Positions 26,179-35,656 are shown, counted from the first letter of the stretch. The stretch: DNA of 64,000 bases from CBDCUF01 sp965222525 (GCA_965222525.1 OZ244955.1:186001-250000); one strand, 5' to 3'. The notes: a model not told the origin generated them from the letters alone. A program made the numbers and translations.

Positions 26179-27749
26179 TGCCGGAAATGTCTAATTCCGG
26201 TGAAAAGCATTGCGATATTATGCCTGTCGGCGGCGGCGATAACCTCTTCATCACGGATTGAGCCTCCGGGCTGGATTATAGCGGAAATACCCGCCTCCGC
26301 TGCCGCCTCCACATTATCGGCAAAGGGAAAGAATGCATCAGAGGCCAGCACCGAACCTGCCGCGTCCTCAACACTGGTTGCGGTTTCCCTGGCTTTCCAC
26401 AGGGCAATACGGGTAGAGTCCACCCGGCTCATCTGCCCTGCGCCGATACCAATTGTAGCCTGATTCTTCGCCAGAACAATCGCATTGGATTTCGCATGCT
26501 TGCATACCGTAAATGCAAAGATTAAATCCTCCATCTGCACATCATCAGGTTTGGCTTTGGTGACGGTTTTCAATTCATCCCTATTCAGGGTGGAATTATC
26601 CCGCATTTGCGCCAGAAAACCACCCGCAACCGACTTTACCATAAGGTTTTCCCGTTGCGGGTCAGGCATAGATCCGGTTTTCAATATACGGGTTTTCTTC
26701 TTTTTATTGAGTATTTCCAGCGCATTATTATCGACATCGGGAGCTATAATTACCTCTACAAACAACCTGGAGATAAGTGCAGCCGTAGTTTTGTCCAGAG
26801 TGCGGTTGAGTGCGATAATTCCGCCATACGCACTTACCGGATCACAGGCCAGTGCCTGTTCGAAAGCCTTGTCCGGCCTATCCGCAACCGCCACTCCACA
26901 AGGATTGGCGTGCTTTATTATAGCTACCGCCGGTTCGGTAAATTCACTCACCAGGTCAAATGCAGCATCAGTATCGGCAATATTGTTATAGCTTAGCTCA
27001 TTACCCTTCAGCCATTCAGCATTAACAACTCCCGGAATATCACTATTATCAACATAAAGCGCCGCATCCTGATGCGGGTTTTCTCCGTAACGCAGGCCGA
27101 AATCTACCGTTGCGGAGATATTCAGTTTGCGCGGCAATGCCGGACTATCAACCTCACAGGCTTTTTGCGAGCTAAACCATGTACTTATCGCACCATCATA
27201 ACGGGCAGTCATCGTAAAAGCATCTTCGGCCAATTTCTGCCGGACAAAAGGTGAAACACCCCCCTCCCCTGCGTCCATTTCATCCATCACCCAATGGTAA
27301 AATTTCGGGTTGGTTACAACCGCAACGTCTTTATGGTTTTTCGCCGCAGAGCGAATCATGGACGGGCCGCCGATATCAATATTTTCTATACATTCATCAA
27401 AATCCGCACCCTTTGCAACGGTTTGCTCAAATGGATACAGATTGATTACCACCATATCAATCGGCGCAATATCGTGTTCCTCCATGGCTTTTTGGTGGGC
27501 AGTGTCATTGCGTTTTGCCAGCAATCCGCCATGAATTTTGGGATGAAGGGTTTTCACCCTCCCGTCCATAATCTCAGGGAATCCGGTAATATCGGAAACA
27601 TCGGTGACTTCTATGTTGCTATTACGTAAGGTTTTGGCGGTCCCACCGGTGGAGAGGATTTTTACCCCCTGCTTTACCAGGAATTCAGCAAATTCAACTA
27701 TGCCGGTTTTATCGGAAACGGAAATTAAAGCGGTTTTTATTTTGCTCAT
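26175..27749 (-). CDS. purH: Bifunctional AICAR transformylase/IMP cyclohydrolase
   Basis: 524 residues, full length. It performs the last two steps of IMP synthesis. The N-terminal IMP cyclohydrolase (MGS-like) domain covers about 1-145 (ALISVSDKTGIVEFAEFLVKQG, ILSTGGTAKTLR, DGRVKTLHPKIHGG), and the C-terminal transformylase domain about 190-524, with KHANPCGVA holding the catalytic Lys-His pair, DPVSAYGGIIALN, and ASDAFFPFADNVEAAAEAG. A TGTCAT element lies only 9 bases upstream of the ATG, so the ribosome-binding region is close to the element's edge. Confidence 0.97.
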   Translation of the reverse strand: MSKIKTALISVSDKTGIVEFAEFLVKQGVKILSTGGTAKTLRNSNIEVTDVSDITGFPEIMDGRVKTLHPKIHGGLLAKRNDTAHQKAMEEHDIAPIDMVVINLYPFEQTVAKGADFDECIENIDIGGPSMIRSAAKNHKDVAVVTNPKFYHWVMDEMDAGEGGVSPFVRQKLAEDAFTMTARYDGAISTWFSSQKACEVDSPALPRKLNISATVDFGLRYGENPHQDAALYVDNSDIPGVVNAEWLKGNELSYNNIADTDAAFDLVSEFTEPAVAIIKHANPCGVAVADRPDKAFEQALACDPVSAYGGIIALNRTLDKTTAALISRLFVEVIIAPDVDNNALEILNKKKKTRILKTGSMPDPQRENLMVKSVAGGFLAQMRDNSTLNRDELKTVTKAKPDDVQMEDLIFAFTVCKHAKSNAIVLAKNQATIGIGAGQMSRVDSTRIALWKARETATSVEDAAGSVLASDAFFPFADNVEAAAEAGISAIIQPGGSIRDEEVIAAADRHNIAMLFTGIRHFRH

Positions 27750-27758
27750 ATTTTACTT

Positions 27759-27907
27759 TGTCATCCTGAACTTGTTTCAGGATCCATTTATCCAATGACA
27801 GAATCTGGATAGTATGTAACAGATTTTTGTATTTTGTAAATCATACTCACAACTCGTTTACCATTAGGACTTTGAGAAATGGATCCTGAAACAAGTTCAG
27901 GATGACA
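27759..27907. repeat. TGTCAT-type palindromic element, copy 3
   Basis: 149 bases with ends TGTCATCCTGAAC / GTTCAGGATGACA, and inner words CAGGATCCATTTATCCAATGAC and GAGAAATGGATCCTGAAACA. It fills the space between pntB and purH (both minus strand): one base after the pntB stop and 9 bases before the purH ATG. Confidence 0.95.
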
Positions 27908-27908
27908 T

Positions 27909-29318
27909 TTACAATCCCTCCAGTGCCTTGACTATATTCTCGGCCATTTTCTTGGCATCGTCGAACAGCATACGGGTATTGTCACGGAAGAATAATTCAT
28001 TCTGCACACCGGCATAACCGGCCGACATACTGCGCTTGACAAACAATACATGTTCGGCCTTCTCAACATCCAGCACCGGCATCCCGTAAATCGGGCTGTT
28101 GGGATCATCCTTTGCCGCCGGGTTGGTAACATCATTGGCACCGATAACAAAAGCCACTCCGGTTTCGGCAAAATCACGGTTTATCTCATCCAGTTCAAAC
28201 ACCTCGTCATAGGGAACATTAGCCTCGGCCAGCAATACATTCATATGGCCGGGCATCCGTCCTGCCACCGGATGTATCGCATAACGCACCTGCACTCCTG
28301 CCGTTTTCAATATATCCGCCATCTCACGCAATGCATGCTGTGCCTGCGCTACCGCCATACCATAACCGGGAACTATAATAACCGAGTCAGCATTTTTCAT
28401 CAGGAACGCCGCATCTTCCGCACTGGCCTGCTGTACCTGCCTGTCTTCGCCATCATCTGCACTACCACCAGCCGTAGCACTCTCCGCACCTGCCCCGAAC
28501 CCGCCGAAAATCACGTTGAAAATCGAACGGTTCATCGCCTTGCACATGATATAGCTCAGGATAGCCCCGCTTGCCCCCACCAGCGCACCGGTAATTATCA
28601 GCAAACTGTTACCCAGCGTAAAACCGATACCCGCCGCTGCCCAGCCGGAATATGAATTGAGCATTGAAATAATAACCGGCATATCTGCTCCGCCAATCGG
28701 GACAATCAGCAGATAACCAAGCACAAATGAGGCAATCACCAGTAGCCAGAAAAAGCTATGCGCACCGGTTATACAAAACAGCAGCAGCAATATAATGATA
28801 ACCGCAAACAGCACCGCATTGAGCGTATCCTGTCCGTTGAAACGCAAGGGTTTGCTGCCCATAATTCCCTGCAATTTGGCGAAGGCCACTACCGAGCCGG
28901 TGAAGGTAATCGCACCGATGGCCGCTCCCAGCCCCATTTCTATCAGGCTGGCAGTCTTGATTTTACCGGTTGCAGCTAGGATATTATAGGCTTCCGGTGA
29001 GTTGAGCGCAGCTCCCGCTACCAATACCGCAGCCATACCTACAAGCGAATGAAACGCCGCTACCAGTTGTGGCATGGCGGTCATTTTTATACGCAGCGCT
29101 ATAACCGCCCCGATAACCCCGCCCAGCGCTATACCAAGGATTATATTGAAATGGTCGGCGATTGCCGGTTGGCGCATGGTGGTTATCACCGCAATTATCA
29201 TCCCGATAATACCGATGATATTACCCTGACGGGCAGTTTTGGGTGATGACAGCCCTTTAAGTGCGAGTATGAAACATATCGCTGCGACCAGATATGCAAG
29301 TGATGACAGGGTTCCCAT
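27909..29318 (-). CDS. pntB: Proton-translocating NAD(P) transhydrogenase beta subunit
   Basis: 469 residues. The N-terminal part is a multi-span membrane domain (about residues 1-265, many Ala/Gly/Ile-rich spans such as VAAICFILALKGLSSPKTAR), and the C-terminal part the NADP(H)-binding domain III: SVIIVPGYGMAVAQAQHALREM, YAIHPVAGRMPGHMNVLLAEA, VAFVIGANDVTNPAA, IYGMPVLDVEKAEHVLFVKRSM. It couples hydride transfer from NADH to NADP+ to proton entry. The partner pntA is not upstream: the 600 bases above the ATG hold only repeats and the divergent rimP promoter. Confidence 0.95.
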   Translation of the reverse strand: MGTLSSLAYLVAAICFILALKGLSSPKTARQGNIIGIIGMIIAVITTMRQPAIADHFNIILGIALGGVIGAVIALRIKMTAMPQLVAAFHSLVGMAAVLVAGAALNSPEAYNILAATGKIKTASLIEMGLGAAIGAITFTGSVVAFAKLQGIMGSKPLRFNGQDTLNAVLFAVIIILLLLFCITGAHSFFWLLVIASFVLGYLLIVPIGGADMPVIISMLNSYSGWAAAGIGFTLGNSLLIITGALVGASGAILSYIMCKAMNRSIFNVIFGGFGAGAESATAGGSADDGEDRQVQQASAEDAAFLMKNADSVIIVPGYGMAVAQAQHALREMADILKTAGVQVRYAIHPVAGRMPGHMNVLLAEANVPYDEVFELDEINRDFAETGVAFVIGANDVTNPAAKDDPNSPIYGMPVLDVEKAEHVLFVKRSMSAGYAGVQNELFFRDNTRMLFDDAKKMAENIVKALEGL

Positions 29319-29425
29319 GAAGTGTTCTGTTATCGGTGTTCGGTATCAGAGTGATTAGTTACTGCAATTAAATTCATTTGGCAATTGATAAAAGCTGTCT
29401 TACCGCCCGACAAAATTATGTTGGG

Positions 29426-29552
29426 TGTCATCCTGCGGCACGATTTTTGCCCGAGCGTAAGCGAGGATATGCAAAAAGCGTGAGCGCAGGATCTGGTTAT
29501 TATATACATATTCTGTTTTTCTGGATCCTGCTCGCTTCGCAGCAGGATGACA
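29426..29552. repeat. Diverged TGTCAT-ended palindromic element
   Basis: 127 bases with ends TGTCATCCTGC / GCAGGATGACA but a different middle from the 149-base family (CGAGCGTAAGCGAGGAT, GAGCGCAGGATC, CTCGCTTCGCAG hairpins). It lies between the divergent pntB and rimP genes. Confidence 0.75.
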
Positions 29553-29596
29553 TCCGTAAAATATTGTCGGTGGGGAATAAAAGCTGCACAAAAAAC

Positions 29597-29624
29597 TTGC
29601 AAGGAGGTAAAGTTTGTATATAAT
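29597..29624 (+). promoter_or_regulatory. Probable promoter of the rimP-nusA-infB operon
   Basis: -35 TTGCAA (29597-29602), 16-base spacer, -10 TATAAT (29619-29624). Transcription would start near 29631, giving a leader of about 300 bases before rimP that contains the hairpin-T-run at 29651-29677 and the composite palindrome at 29689-29893. Confidence 0.7.
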
Positions 29625-29650
29625 GCGCGCCAATTGTTGGTAGGAAAGGT

Positions 29651-29677
29651 AAAAGGTGGGCAGGTCCCGCCTTTTTT
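29651..29677 (+). terminator. Intrinsic terminator/attenuator in the rimP leader
   Basis: A ten-base stem AAAAGGTGGG / CCCGCCTTTT (one T-G pair) with loop CAGGT runs into a T tract (TTTTTT, 29672-29677). It lies about 20 bases downstream of the expected transcription start and 250 bases before rimP, so it should stop part of the transcripts. Attenuated rimP-nusA leaders are known in other proteobacteria, where NusA acts on its own operon; whether this is the same class is inference. Confidence 0.7.
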
Positions 29678-29688
29678 GTTGGCCTTAC

Positions 29689-29893
29689 CCCCTCCCGCTT
29701 GCGGGAGGGGAGAAAATCCGAGGAAACCATATCCTCCGTAGCTTTAGCGCAGGAGGATTGTTCCCGGATTTTCGGGGAGGGAATTCTGATTATCGGATAA
29801 TCCGATCATCTGATTATCCGAAATATTCCCCCACCAGAAATTCTGAAATCAAAGATTTCTAGAATTTCTTGCCTCCCCCGCAAGCGGGGGAGG
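29689..29893. repeat. Composite palindromic element A (GC-rich hairpin borders)
   Basis: Bordered by the hairpins CCCCTCCCGC-TT-GCGGGAGGGG (29689-29710) and CCTCCCCCGC-AA-GCGGGGGAGG (29872-29893). Between them lie further palindromes: GGATAATCCGATCATC...GATTATCC, AATCCTCC...GGAGGATT, and AGAAATT...AATTTCT. It ends 36 bases before the rimP ATG, inside the operon leader. Copies B and C have the same borders but a TGTCAT element in the middle. Confidence 0.85.
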
Positions 29894-29929
29894 ACTAGCC
29901 ACCTGACTCTAACTACAAACCACCAAACC

Positions 29930-30442
29930 ATGCAGAGCATACTGGAAAACAGGATTGAACAGCTTATTACACCATCGGTAAATGCGATTGGTTATGATAT
30001 TGTGCGGGTAAAGCTGATGGAGGGAAAGAAGCGACGGGTATTGCAGATAATGGCCGAAACTACGTCAGATGGTCGTTTCAGCCTGGATGACTGCACGAAG
30101 GTCAGCCATACGGTTTCGGCTATCCTTGATGTGGAAGACCCGATTGCCGGTGAGTATGAGCTTGAGGTAAGTTCTCCCGGAATCGACCGTCCACTGGTAA
30201 AGCGGGCGGATTTTGATAAATTTGCTGATAATGAGGTGAAGATAGTTACCAGAACCCCGATTGAAGGCCGCAGGAAATTCAGGGGCTTGCTTTTAGGGGG
30301 TGATACAGGTAGTGATGCGCAGGTAACGTTGAAATTTACGGATACAGGGGATGAGATTCATATCCCTTACGATAATATTGATTCTGCAAAGCTGGTAATT
30401 ACCGATAAATTACTGGCTGTTGCGGCGAATGATAGTGGGTGA
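29930..30442 (+). CDS. rimP: Ribosome maturation factor RimP
   Basis: 170 residues. It helps assemble the 30S subunit. N-terminal domain: LENRIEQLITPSVNAIGYDIVRVKLM, DGRFSLDDCTKVSHTVSAILDVEDPIAGEYELEVSSPGIDRPL (the family signature), then a C-terminal SH3-like domain (GRRKFRGLLLG..., EIHIPYDNIDSAKLV). It is the first gene of the operon with nusA and infB. Composite palindromes lie directly upstream and directly downstream; the downstream one begins one base after the stop. Confidence 0.96.
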   Translation: MQSILENRIEQLITPSVNAIGYDIVRVKLMEGKKRRVLQIMAETTSDGRFSLDDCTKVSHTVSAILDVEDPIAGEYELEVSSPGIDRPLVKRADFDKFADNEVKIVTRTPIEGRRKFRGLLLGGDTGSDAQVTLKFTDTGDEIHIPYDNIDSAKLVITDKLLAVAANDSG

Positions 30443-30443
30443 C

Positions 30444-30660
30444 CCTCCCCCGCTTGCGGGGGAGGCAAGAAATTTGTTGTCATGCTGAACTTGTTTCAGC
30501 ATCCATTTGTCAAAAATGTAGTGACTAGGCATTGTTATAAGGCCTATCAAAATACGGATTTGGTTACTGACTATCAAAGCTTGATCATTGGAGAAATGGA
30601 TCCCGAAACAAGTTCGGGATGACAACGTCAGATTTTCTCCCCTCCCGCAAGCGGGAGGGG
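30444..30660. repeat. Composite palindromic element B with nested TGTCAT element (copy 4)
   Basis: Borders CCTCCCCCGC-TT-GCGGGGGAGG (30444-30465) and CCCCTCCCGC-AA-GCGGGAGGGG (30639-30660). The middle, 30478-30624, is a 147-base TGTCAT element (TGTCATGCTGAAC ... GTTCGGGATGACA). It fills the whole rimP-nusA gap: one base after the rimP stop and 27 bases before the nusA ATG. Confidence 0.93.
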
Positions 30661-30687
30661 GATTTGTAAAAAAGAGAGGTAAAAAAT

Positions 30688-32250
30688 ATGGTTACGAATT
30701 TTGCAATTACCGGCGGGGTGGAAATACTGCATGTCGCTGATGCGGTATCCAAGGAAAAGGGTATCCCCAAGGAGTCGGTTATGGAGGCTCTCAAGGAGGC
30801 ATTCCAGACGGTTGGCCGCAGGAAATACGGTCACGACCAGAATATCCGTGCGGAGATAGATGAGAAGACCGGTGAGATAAAGCTGTTCCGCGACCGCGAG
30901 GTAGTGGCGGACGTTGCGGATGTAGAGGAAATCGGCCGCCAGATTTCGCTTGAGGATGCCAGGGCGAAAAACCCTGATGCCGAGATTGGCGGTATTGTTA
31001 CCGAGGATTTGCCTCCTATTGATTTCGGCCGCGTATCTTCGCAGACTGTCAAGCAGGTTATGACATACAAGGTGCGTGATGCCGAGCGTGCCAAGCAGTA
31101 TGAGGATTTCAAGGACAGGGTCACCGAGGTTGTAACCGGTGTTGTCAAGCGTATTGAATATGGCAATCTGATTGTTGATTTCGGCAAGACTGAAACTATC
31201 CTGCGTCGTGAGGAGATGATTCCGCGTGAGGCATTTCGTGTCGGCGACCGGCTGCGTGCATATATTGTCGATGTACGCCGTGAGACCAAGGGGCCGCAGA
31301 TTTTCCTCTCCCGTACCCACCCGGGATTTCTGGAGCAGTTATTCAAGCAGGAGGTACCGGAGATTTATGACGGTATAGTGCAGATCAAGGGGGTAGCACG
31401 CGACCCGGGCAGCCGTGCCAAGATTGCAGTTACTTCCTCCGATGCTTCGGTAGACCCTGTAGGTGCCTGTATTGGGCCACGCGGTTCAAGGGTAACGGCG
31501 GTTTACAATGAGCTGCAGGGTGAGAAGATTGATATAATCCAGTGGTCACCCGACCTGGCTACATATACGGTGAATGCACTGGCCTCCAAGACCAAGGAAG
31601 AGGTTGTCGAGGTAAGCCGTATTATTATCGACGAGGACAAGCACAAGATTGAGGCAGTAGTTCCCGACCAGCATTTAAGTCTGGCGATTGGCAGACGAGG
31701 GCAGAATGTAAGGCTGGCGGCCAAGCTGGTAGCGTGGGATATTGATGTAATTTCTGAGAGCGAGGAATCTGACAAGCGTATCAAGGAATTCAACGAGGGG
31801 TCGGCAATGTTTGCCGAGCATCTTAATGTTGAGGAAGTTATCGGCCAGTTGCTTGCATCCGAGGGCTTCCGCACCATTGAGGATGTGGCTTATGTTCCGG
31901 AAGAAGACCTGCTTGCAATTGAAGGCTTTGAGGAAGAGCTGGTCAAGGAATTACGCAGCCGTGCCGAGGATTATATCGAGGAAAAACGCAAGAATGTTGA
32001 ATCGAAATGGCGTGAGCTGGGCGTTTCCGAGGAATTACGAGACTTATCGGGAGTTAATGATGAGCTGATGGTAGAGTTTGGCGAGAAGGGTATCAAGACT
32101 TTGGATGACCTTGCCGACCTTGCCAGTGATGAATTTATGGAAATGTTCCCCAATGCCGGTATAAGAGGCAAGGAACTGGATAATCTGATTATGGAGGCAA
32201 GGAAGCACTGGTTTGCTGATGAGGAGGAAGCGGAGTCAGGCAGTGGGTAG
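30688..32250 (+). CDS. nusA: Transcription termination/antitermination factor NusA
   Basis: 520 residues. N-terminal RNA polymerase-binding domain (about 1-130), S1 domain (GVVKRIEYGNLIVDFGKTETILRREEMIP, from about 148), KH1/KH2 (VDPVGACIGPRGSRVTAVYNELQGEKIDII, VPDQHLSLAIGRRGQNVRLAAKLVAWDI), and two C-terminal helix-hairpin repeats with acidic tail (LLASEGFRTIEDVAYV, LGEKGIKTLDDL-type). A GAGAGG Shine-Dalgarno precedes the ATG. It binds nascent RNA hairpins and RNA polymerase. The ylxR gene that usually follows nusA is absent; infB comes next after 54 bases. Confidence 0.97.
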   Translation: MVTNFAITGGVEILHVADAVSKEKGIPKESVMEALKEAFQTVGRRKYGHDQNIRAEIDEKTGEIKLFRDREVVADVADVEEIGRQISLEDARAKNPDAEIGGIVTEDLPPIDFGRVSSQTVKQVMTYKVRDAERAKQYEDFKDRVTEVVTGVVKRIEYGNLIVDFGKTETILRREEMIPREAFRVGDRLRAYIVDVRRETKGPQIFLSRTHPGFLEQLFKQEVPEIYDGIVQIKGVARDPGSRAKIAVTSSDASVDPVGACIGPRGSRVTAVYNELQGEKIDIIQWSPDLATYTVNALASKTKEEVVEVSRIIIDEDKHKIEAVVPDQHLSLAIGRRGQNVRLAAKLVAWDIDVISESEESDKRIKEFNEGSAMFAEHLNVEEVIGQLLASEGFRTIEDVAYVPEEDLLAIEGFEEELVKELRSRAEDYIEEKRKNVESKWRELGVSEELRDLSGVNDELMVEFGEKGIKTLDDLADLASDEFMEMFPNAGIRGKELDNLIMEARKHWFADEEEAESGSG

Positions 32251-32304
32251 TCAGTTATCAGACGGTTTCTACTAGACTCTAGATTCTAGACTCTAATCAC
32301 TATT

Positions 32305-34698
32305 ATGACCGAAAACAACGAAAAGAAGGGTAAGCTTGCTGCGCCGAAGAAATTGCAGCTAACCAAGACTGTTGAGGCAGGTCGTGTGCAGCAGACCTTT
32401 GCGCGCGGGCGGTCGAAATCGGTTACGGTTGAAGTCAAGCGCACCCGTACTTTTTCCCGTAACAACGCAGGTAAATTATCTTCCGAGCCGGAAGCCATAC
32501 ATGAACAGGAGGATTTATCCGGCCTTACCGAGGGTGAGAAGGAAGCCCGGCTTGCTGCACTGAAGAAGGCAGCGGAAGATGCGGAGGCTGCGAAGATAGC
32601 AGCCGAAAAGGCAAAGGAGGAACAGCAGAAACAGGCGAAAGCTGCGAAACCGGCGGATATATCATCACCTTCTCCTGTCGATAGTAAATCCCCTGCTACC
32701 CAGAAGGATTCCCTTGCAAAGAAGAAACCGGCGCATCAGGAGGAGAAGAAGAAGCATGTCGGCAAGCCCAAGGGAGAATCCGAGCGCCGTCAGCAGAAGC
32801 TTACCATAACCACTGCCATGTTCGACCAGGATGAGCGTGTACGCAGCCTGGCATCTATCAAACGTGCCCGCCAGAAGGCCAGACGCCAGACCAGTGATTT
32901 TGACGCATCCACACTGGAGAAAAAAGTACGTGAAGTGACTATTCCCGAGGTTATTACTGTGCAGGAACTTGCCAACCGTATGGCTGTCCGTATGCAGGAG
33001 GTAGTAAAGGAGTTAATGAAGCTGGGTATAATGGCCACCGGCGCACAGACTATTGATGCCGATACTGCCGAACTGGTGGTTACCGAGCTTGGCCATAAAT
33101 TCAAGCGGGTTACTGATGCCGATGTTGAATCTATCCTTATTGACGAGGAGACTGCCGAAGCTGATTTGAAACCGCGTCCGCCGGTTGTCACCATTATGGG
33201 GCATGTCGACCATGGTAAAACCTCGCTTCTGGATGCACTGCGCGAAACCAATGTGACTGCGGGAGAGGCCGGTGGCATTACCCAGCATATCGGTGCGTAC
33301 CAGATTAAGGCGGATTCAGGGGATAAAATTACTTTCCTTGATACTCCCGGTCACGAGGCTTTCACTGCAATGCGTGCGCGGGGGGCAAAGGTTACTGATA
33401 TTGCAATAATTGTAGTAGCTGCTGATGATAGCATAATGCCACAGACCGAAGAGGCAATCAGCCATGCCAAGGCGGCGGAAGTACCGATTATCGTTGCGAT
33501 AAACAAGATAGACCTGCCCGATGCCAATGTGCAGAAAGTAAGGGATTCGCTGTTTAACTACGAGCTTATACCAGAAGAGTCCGGCGGTGAGACACAGGTT
33601 GTGGAAATATCTGCCAAGGAAAAGCTGAATCTTGACAAGTTGCTGGATGCTATTCTGCTTCAGGCGGAGATGCTGGAGTTAAAAGCCGGTGAGAAGCAAC
33701 GTGCATCCGGTACGGTAATTGAAGCGAAAATCGACAAGGGACGCGGGATTGTAGCCACCCTGCTGGTACAGAAAGGTACCCTCAAATCCGGCGATATAGT
33801 GGTGGCCGGTACGGGATGGGGCAAGATTCGTGCGATGACCAACGATATCGGTATGCAGATGGCGGATGCCCTGCCTTCAATGCCGGTGGAAATCCTCGGG
33901 CTGGATGAACTTCCCAGTGCCGGTGATGAATTTGCAGTAGTACAACAGGAAAAACAGGCACGTGATATTATCGAATACCGCAAGAAGCACCAGCGCGACC
34001 TGGCCGCAGCAGCCCATGCCAAGAAATCCTCCGGCGATGATGAAGTTTCGATGGACAAGCTGTTTCAGGTGGCACAGGGCGGTGGCAAGGAATTACGCCT
34101 GATAATCAAGGCGGACGTACAGGGCTCGGCAGAGGCGATAATCGGCAGCCTTGATAAATATGACAGCGATGAGGTGCGTATAAAAGTGATTCATTCTGCA
34201 GCGGGTGGGGTGACGGGCTCGGATGTATCTCTGGCTGCGACTACCGGCGCGATTATACTTGGGTTTAATGTGCGAGCCGGAACGGACGTGCGGGCGGAAG
34301 CCGAGGAAGAAAAAGTAGATATCCGTTATTATTCAGTAATTTACAACCTGATTGATGATATGAAGGCGATAGTTAGCGGCATGCTCGACCCGATTATCCA
34401 TGAGAAATTCCTCGGTAATGCCGAGATATTGCAGATATTCAAGGTTAGCGGTATAGGCAAGGTGGCCGGATGCAAGGTCAGGGAAGGCTCGGTCAAGCGT
34501 GGTGCCGGTGTGCGCCTTATTCGCGACAATATCGTTATCCATGAAGGAAAACTCAAGACCCTCAAGCGCTTCAAGGATGAAGTTACAGAGGTTGATGAAG
34601 GCACCGAATGCGGTATGGCCTTCGAAAACTACGATGATATAAAAGCCGGCGACACCATCGAAGCCTTCGAAATAATCGAGGAAAAACGCAAGCTTTAG
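32305..34698 (+). CDS. infB: Translation initiation factor IF-2
   Basis: 797 residues. A charged Ala/Lys/Glu-rich N-terminal region (about 1-180), an IF2_N helix bundle (VQELANRMAVRMQEVVKELMKLGIMA), then the GTPase with G1 GHVDHGKT near residue 300, G2 GGITQHIGAYQ, G3 DTPGHEAFT, G4 NKID, and the beta-barrel and C-terminal domains (KADVQGSAEAI..., SGIGKVAGCKV). It brings initiator tRNA to the ribosome. It ends the rimP-nusA-infB group; rbfA and truB, which usually follow, are replaced by hemC. Confidence 0.97.
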   Translation: MTENNEKKGKLAAPKKLQLTKTVEAGRVQQTFARGRSKSVTVEVKRTRTFSRNNAGKLSSEPEAIHEQEDLSGLTEGEKEARLAALKKAAEDAEAAKIAAEKAKEEQQKQAKAAKPADISSPSPVDSKSPATQKDSLAKKKPAHQEEKKKHVGKPKGESERRQQKLTITTAMFDQDERVRSLASIKRARQKARRQTSDFDASTLEKKVREVTIPEVITVQELANRMAVRMQEVVKELMKLGIMATGAQTIDADTAELVVTELGHKFKRVTDADVESILIDEETAEADLKPRPPVVTIMGHVDHGKTSLLDALRETNVTAGEAGGITQHIGAYQIKADSGDKITFLDTPGHEAFTAMRARGAKVTDIAIIVVAADDSIMPQTEEAISHAKAAEVPIIVAINKIDLPDANVQKVRDSLFNYELIPEESGGETQVVEISAKEKLNLDKLLDAILLQAEMLELKAGEKQRASGTVIEAKIDKGRGIVATLLVQKGTLKSGDIVVAGTGWGKIRAMTNDIGMQMADALPSMPVEILGLDELPSAGDEFAVVQQEKQARDIIEYRKKHQRDLAAAAHAKKSSGDDEVSMDKLFQVAQGGGKELRLIIKADVQGSAEAIIGSLDKYDSDEVRIKVIHSAAGGVTGSDVSLAATTGAIILGFNVRAGTDVRAEAEEEKVDIRYYSVIYNLIDDMKAIVSGMLDPIIHEKFLGNAEILQIFKVSGIGKVAGCKVREGSVKRGAGVRLIRDNIVIHEGKLKTLKRFKDEVTEVDEGTECGMAFENYDDIKAGDTIEAFEIIEEKRKL

Positions 34699-34726
34699 TG
34701 GCTAGAACCCAGAGTCCAGTGTTTCT

Positions 34727-35656
34727 GTGGCAAAACTTCCAGACGAAATAAGAATCGGTACGCGCAGGAGTAAGCTGGCGGTTACGCAAGCTATGGAGGT
34801 TAAAAGCCGATTGCTGAAAGCCTTTCCTGAGCTAGGGGAATCACAGATTGAAATTATCAAAATTATCACCAGCGGGGACAAGGCGCAGAATAAGAATCTT
34901 GCTGAAATCGGCGGTAAGGGGCTGTTTACGAAAGAAATTGAGGAAGCATTATTCAGCGGTGAGATTGATATAGCGGTGCATTCGATGAAGGATATGCCCG
35001 ACCGTCTGCCAGATGGGCTTACTATAGAATGTGTGCTTGAGCGTGAAGACCCGCGCGATGCGTTTATTTCCCACAAAGCCGCAACATTGGCCGACCTGCC
35101 GCAAGGTGCAGTAGTCGGCACTTCTTCCACCCGTCGTCAGGCACAACTTCTGCGCATACGCCCCGACCTGAAAATCGTACCCTTCCGCGGCAATGTCGAA
35201 ACCCGTTTGCAAAAACTCAAAAACGGTGATGTGGATGCTACATTACTGGCAGTAGCAGGGCTAAACCGCCTTGATATGTCGGATAAAATCACTTCAATTC
35301 TGGATACGGAAACTATGCTTCCCGCGGTTGCACAGGGGGCGATTGGTGTTGAATGCCGTGCGGATAATGAAGATATGCTGGAGATATTATCCGCAATAAA
35401 TCACCGGAAAACATATATGGAAGTCCGGTGTGAGCGTGCATTTCTGCTTGCACTTAACGGCAACTGCACTATGCCGATTGCCGGACTGGCCGAATATCGC
35501 GATGATGATATTATCCATTTCCGTGGTCTGCTCGCCGGCCCTGACGGCAAGGAAATCCATACCACAAGCTGCACTTCTCCCATTTCTTCTGCCATAGAAT
35601 CCTGCAGCAAAGCGGGCGAGGAAATCTATGCCCAACAGTTTGGTAAAACCACTTGA
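34727..35656 (+). CDS. hemC: Porphobilinogen deaminase (hydroxymethylbilane synthase)
   Basis: 309 residues from the GTG at 34727. It joins four porphobilinogens into hydroxymethylbilane in haem synthesis. Motifs: IRIGTRRSKLAVTQA, IGGKGLFTKEIEEAL, DIAVHSMKDMPDRLP, GTSSTRRQAQLLR, and the dipyrromethane cofactor Cys247 in NGNCTMPIAGLAE. It follows infB by 28 bases, a non-standard neighbour. The next genes of the pathway (hemD) are not adjacent. The TGA stop overlaps the -35 box of the downstream toxin-antitoxin promoter. Confidence 0.96.
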   Translation: MAKLPDEIRIGTRRSKLAVTQAMEVKSRLLKAFPELGESQIEIIKIITSGDKAQNKNLAEIGGKGLFTKEIEEALFSGEIDIAVHSMKDMPDRLPDGLTIECVLEREDPRDAFISHKAATLADLPQGAVVGTSSTRRQAQLLRIRPDLKIVPFRGNVETRLQKLKNGDVDATLLAVAGLNRLDMSDKITSILDTETMLPAVAQGAIGVECRADNEDMLEILSAINHRKTYMEVRCERAFLLALNGNCTMPIAGLAEYRDDDIIHFRGLLAGPDGKEIHTTSCTSPISSAIESCSKAGEEIYAQQFGKTT

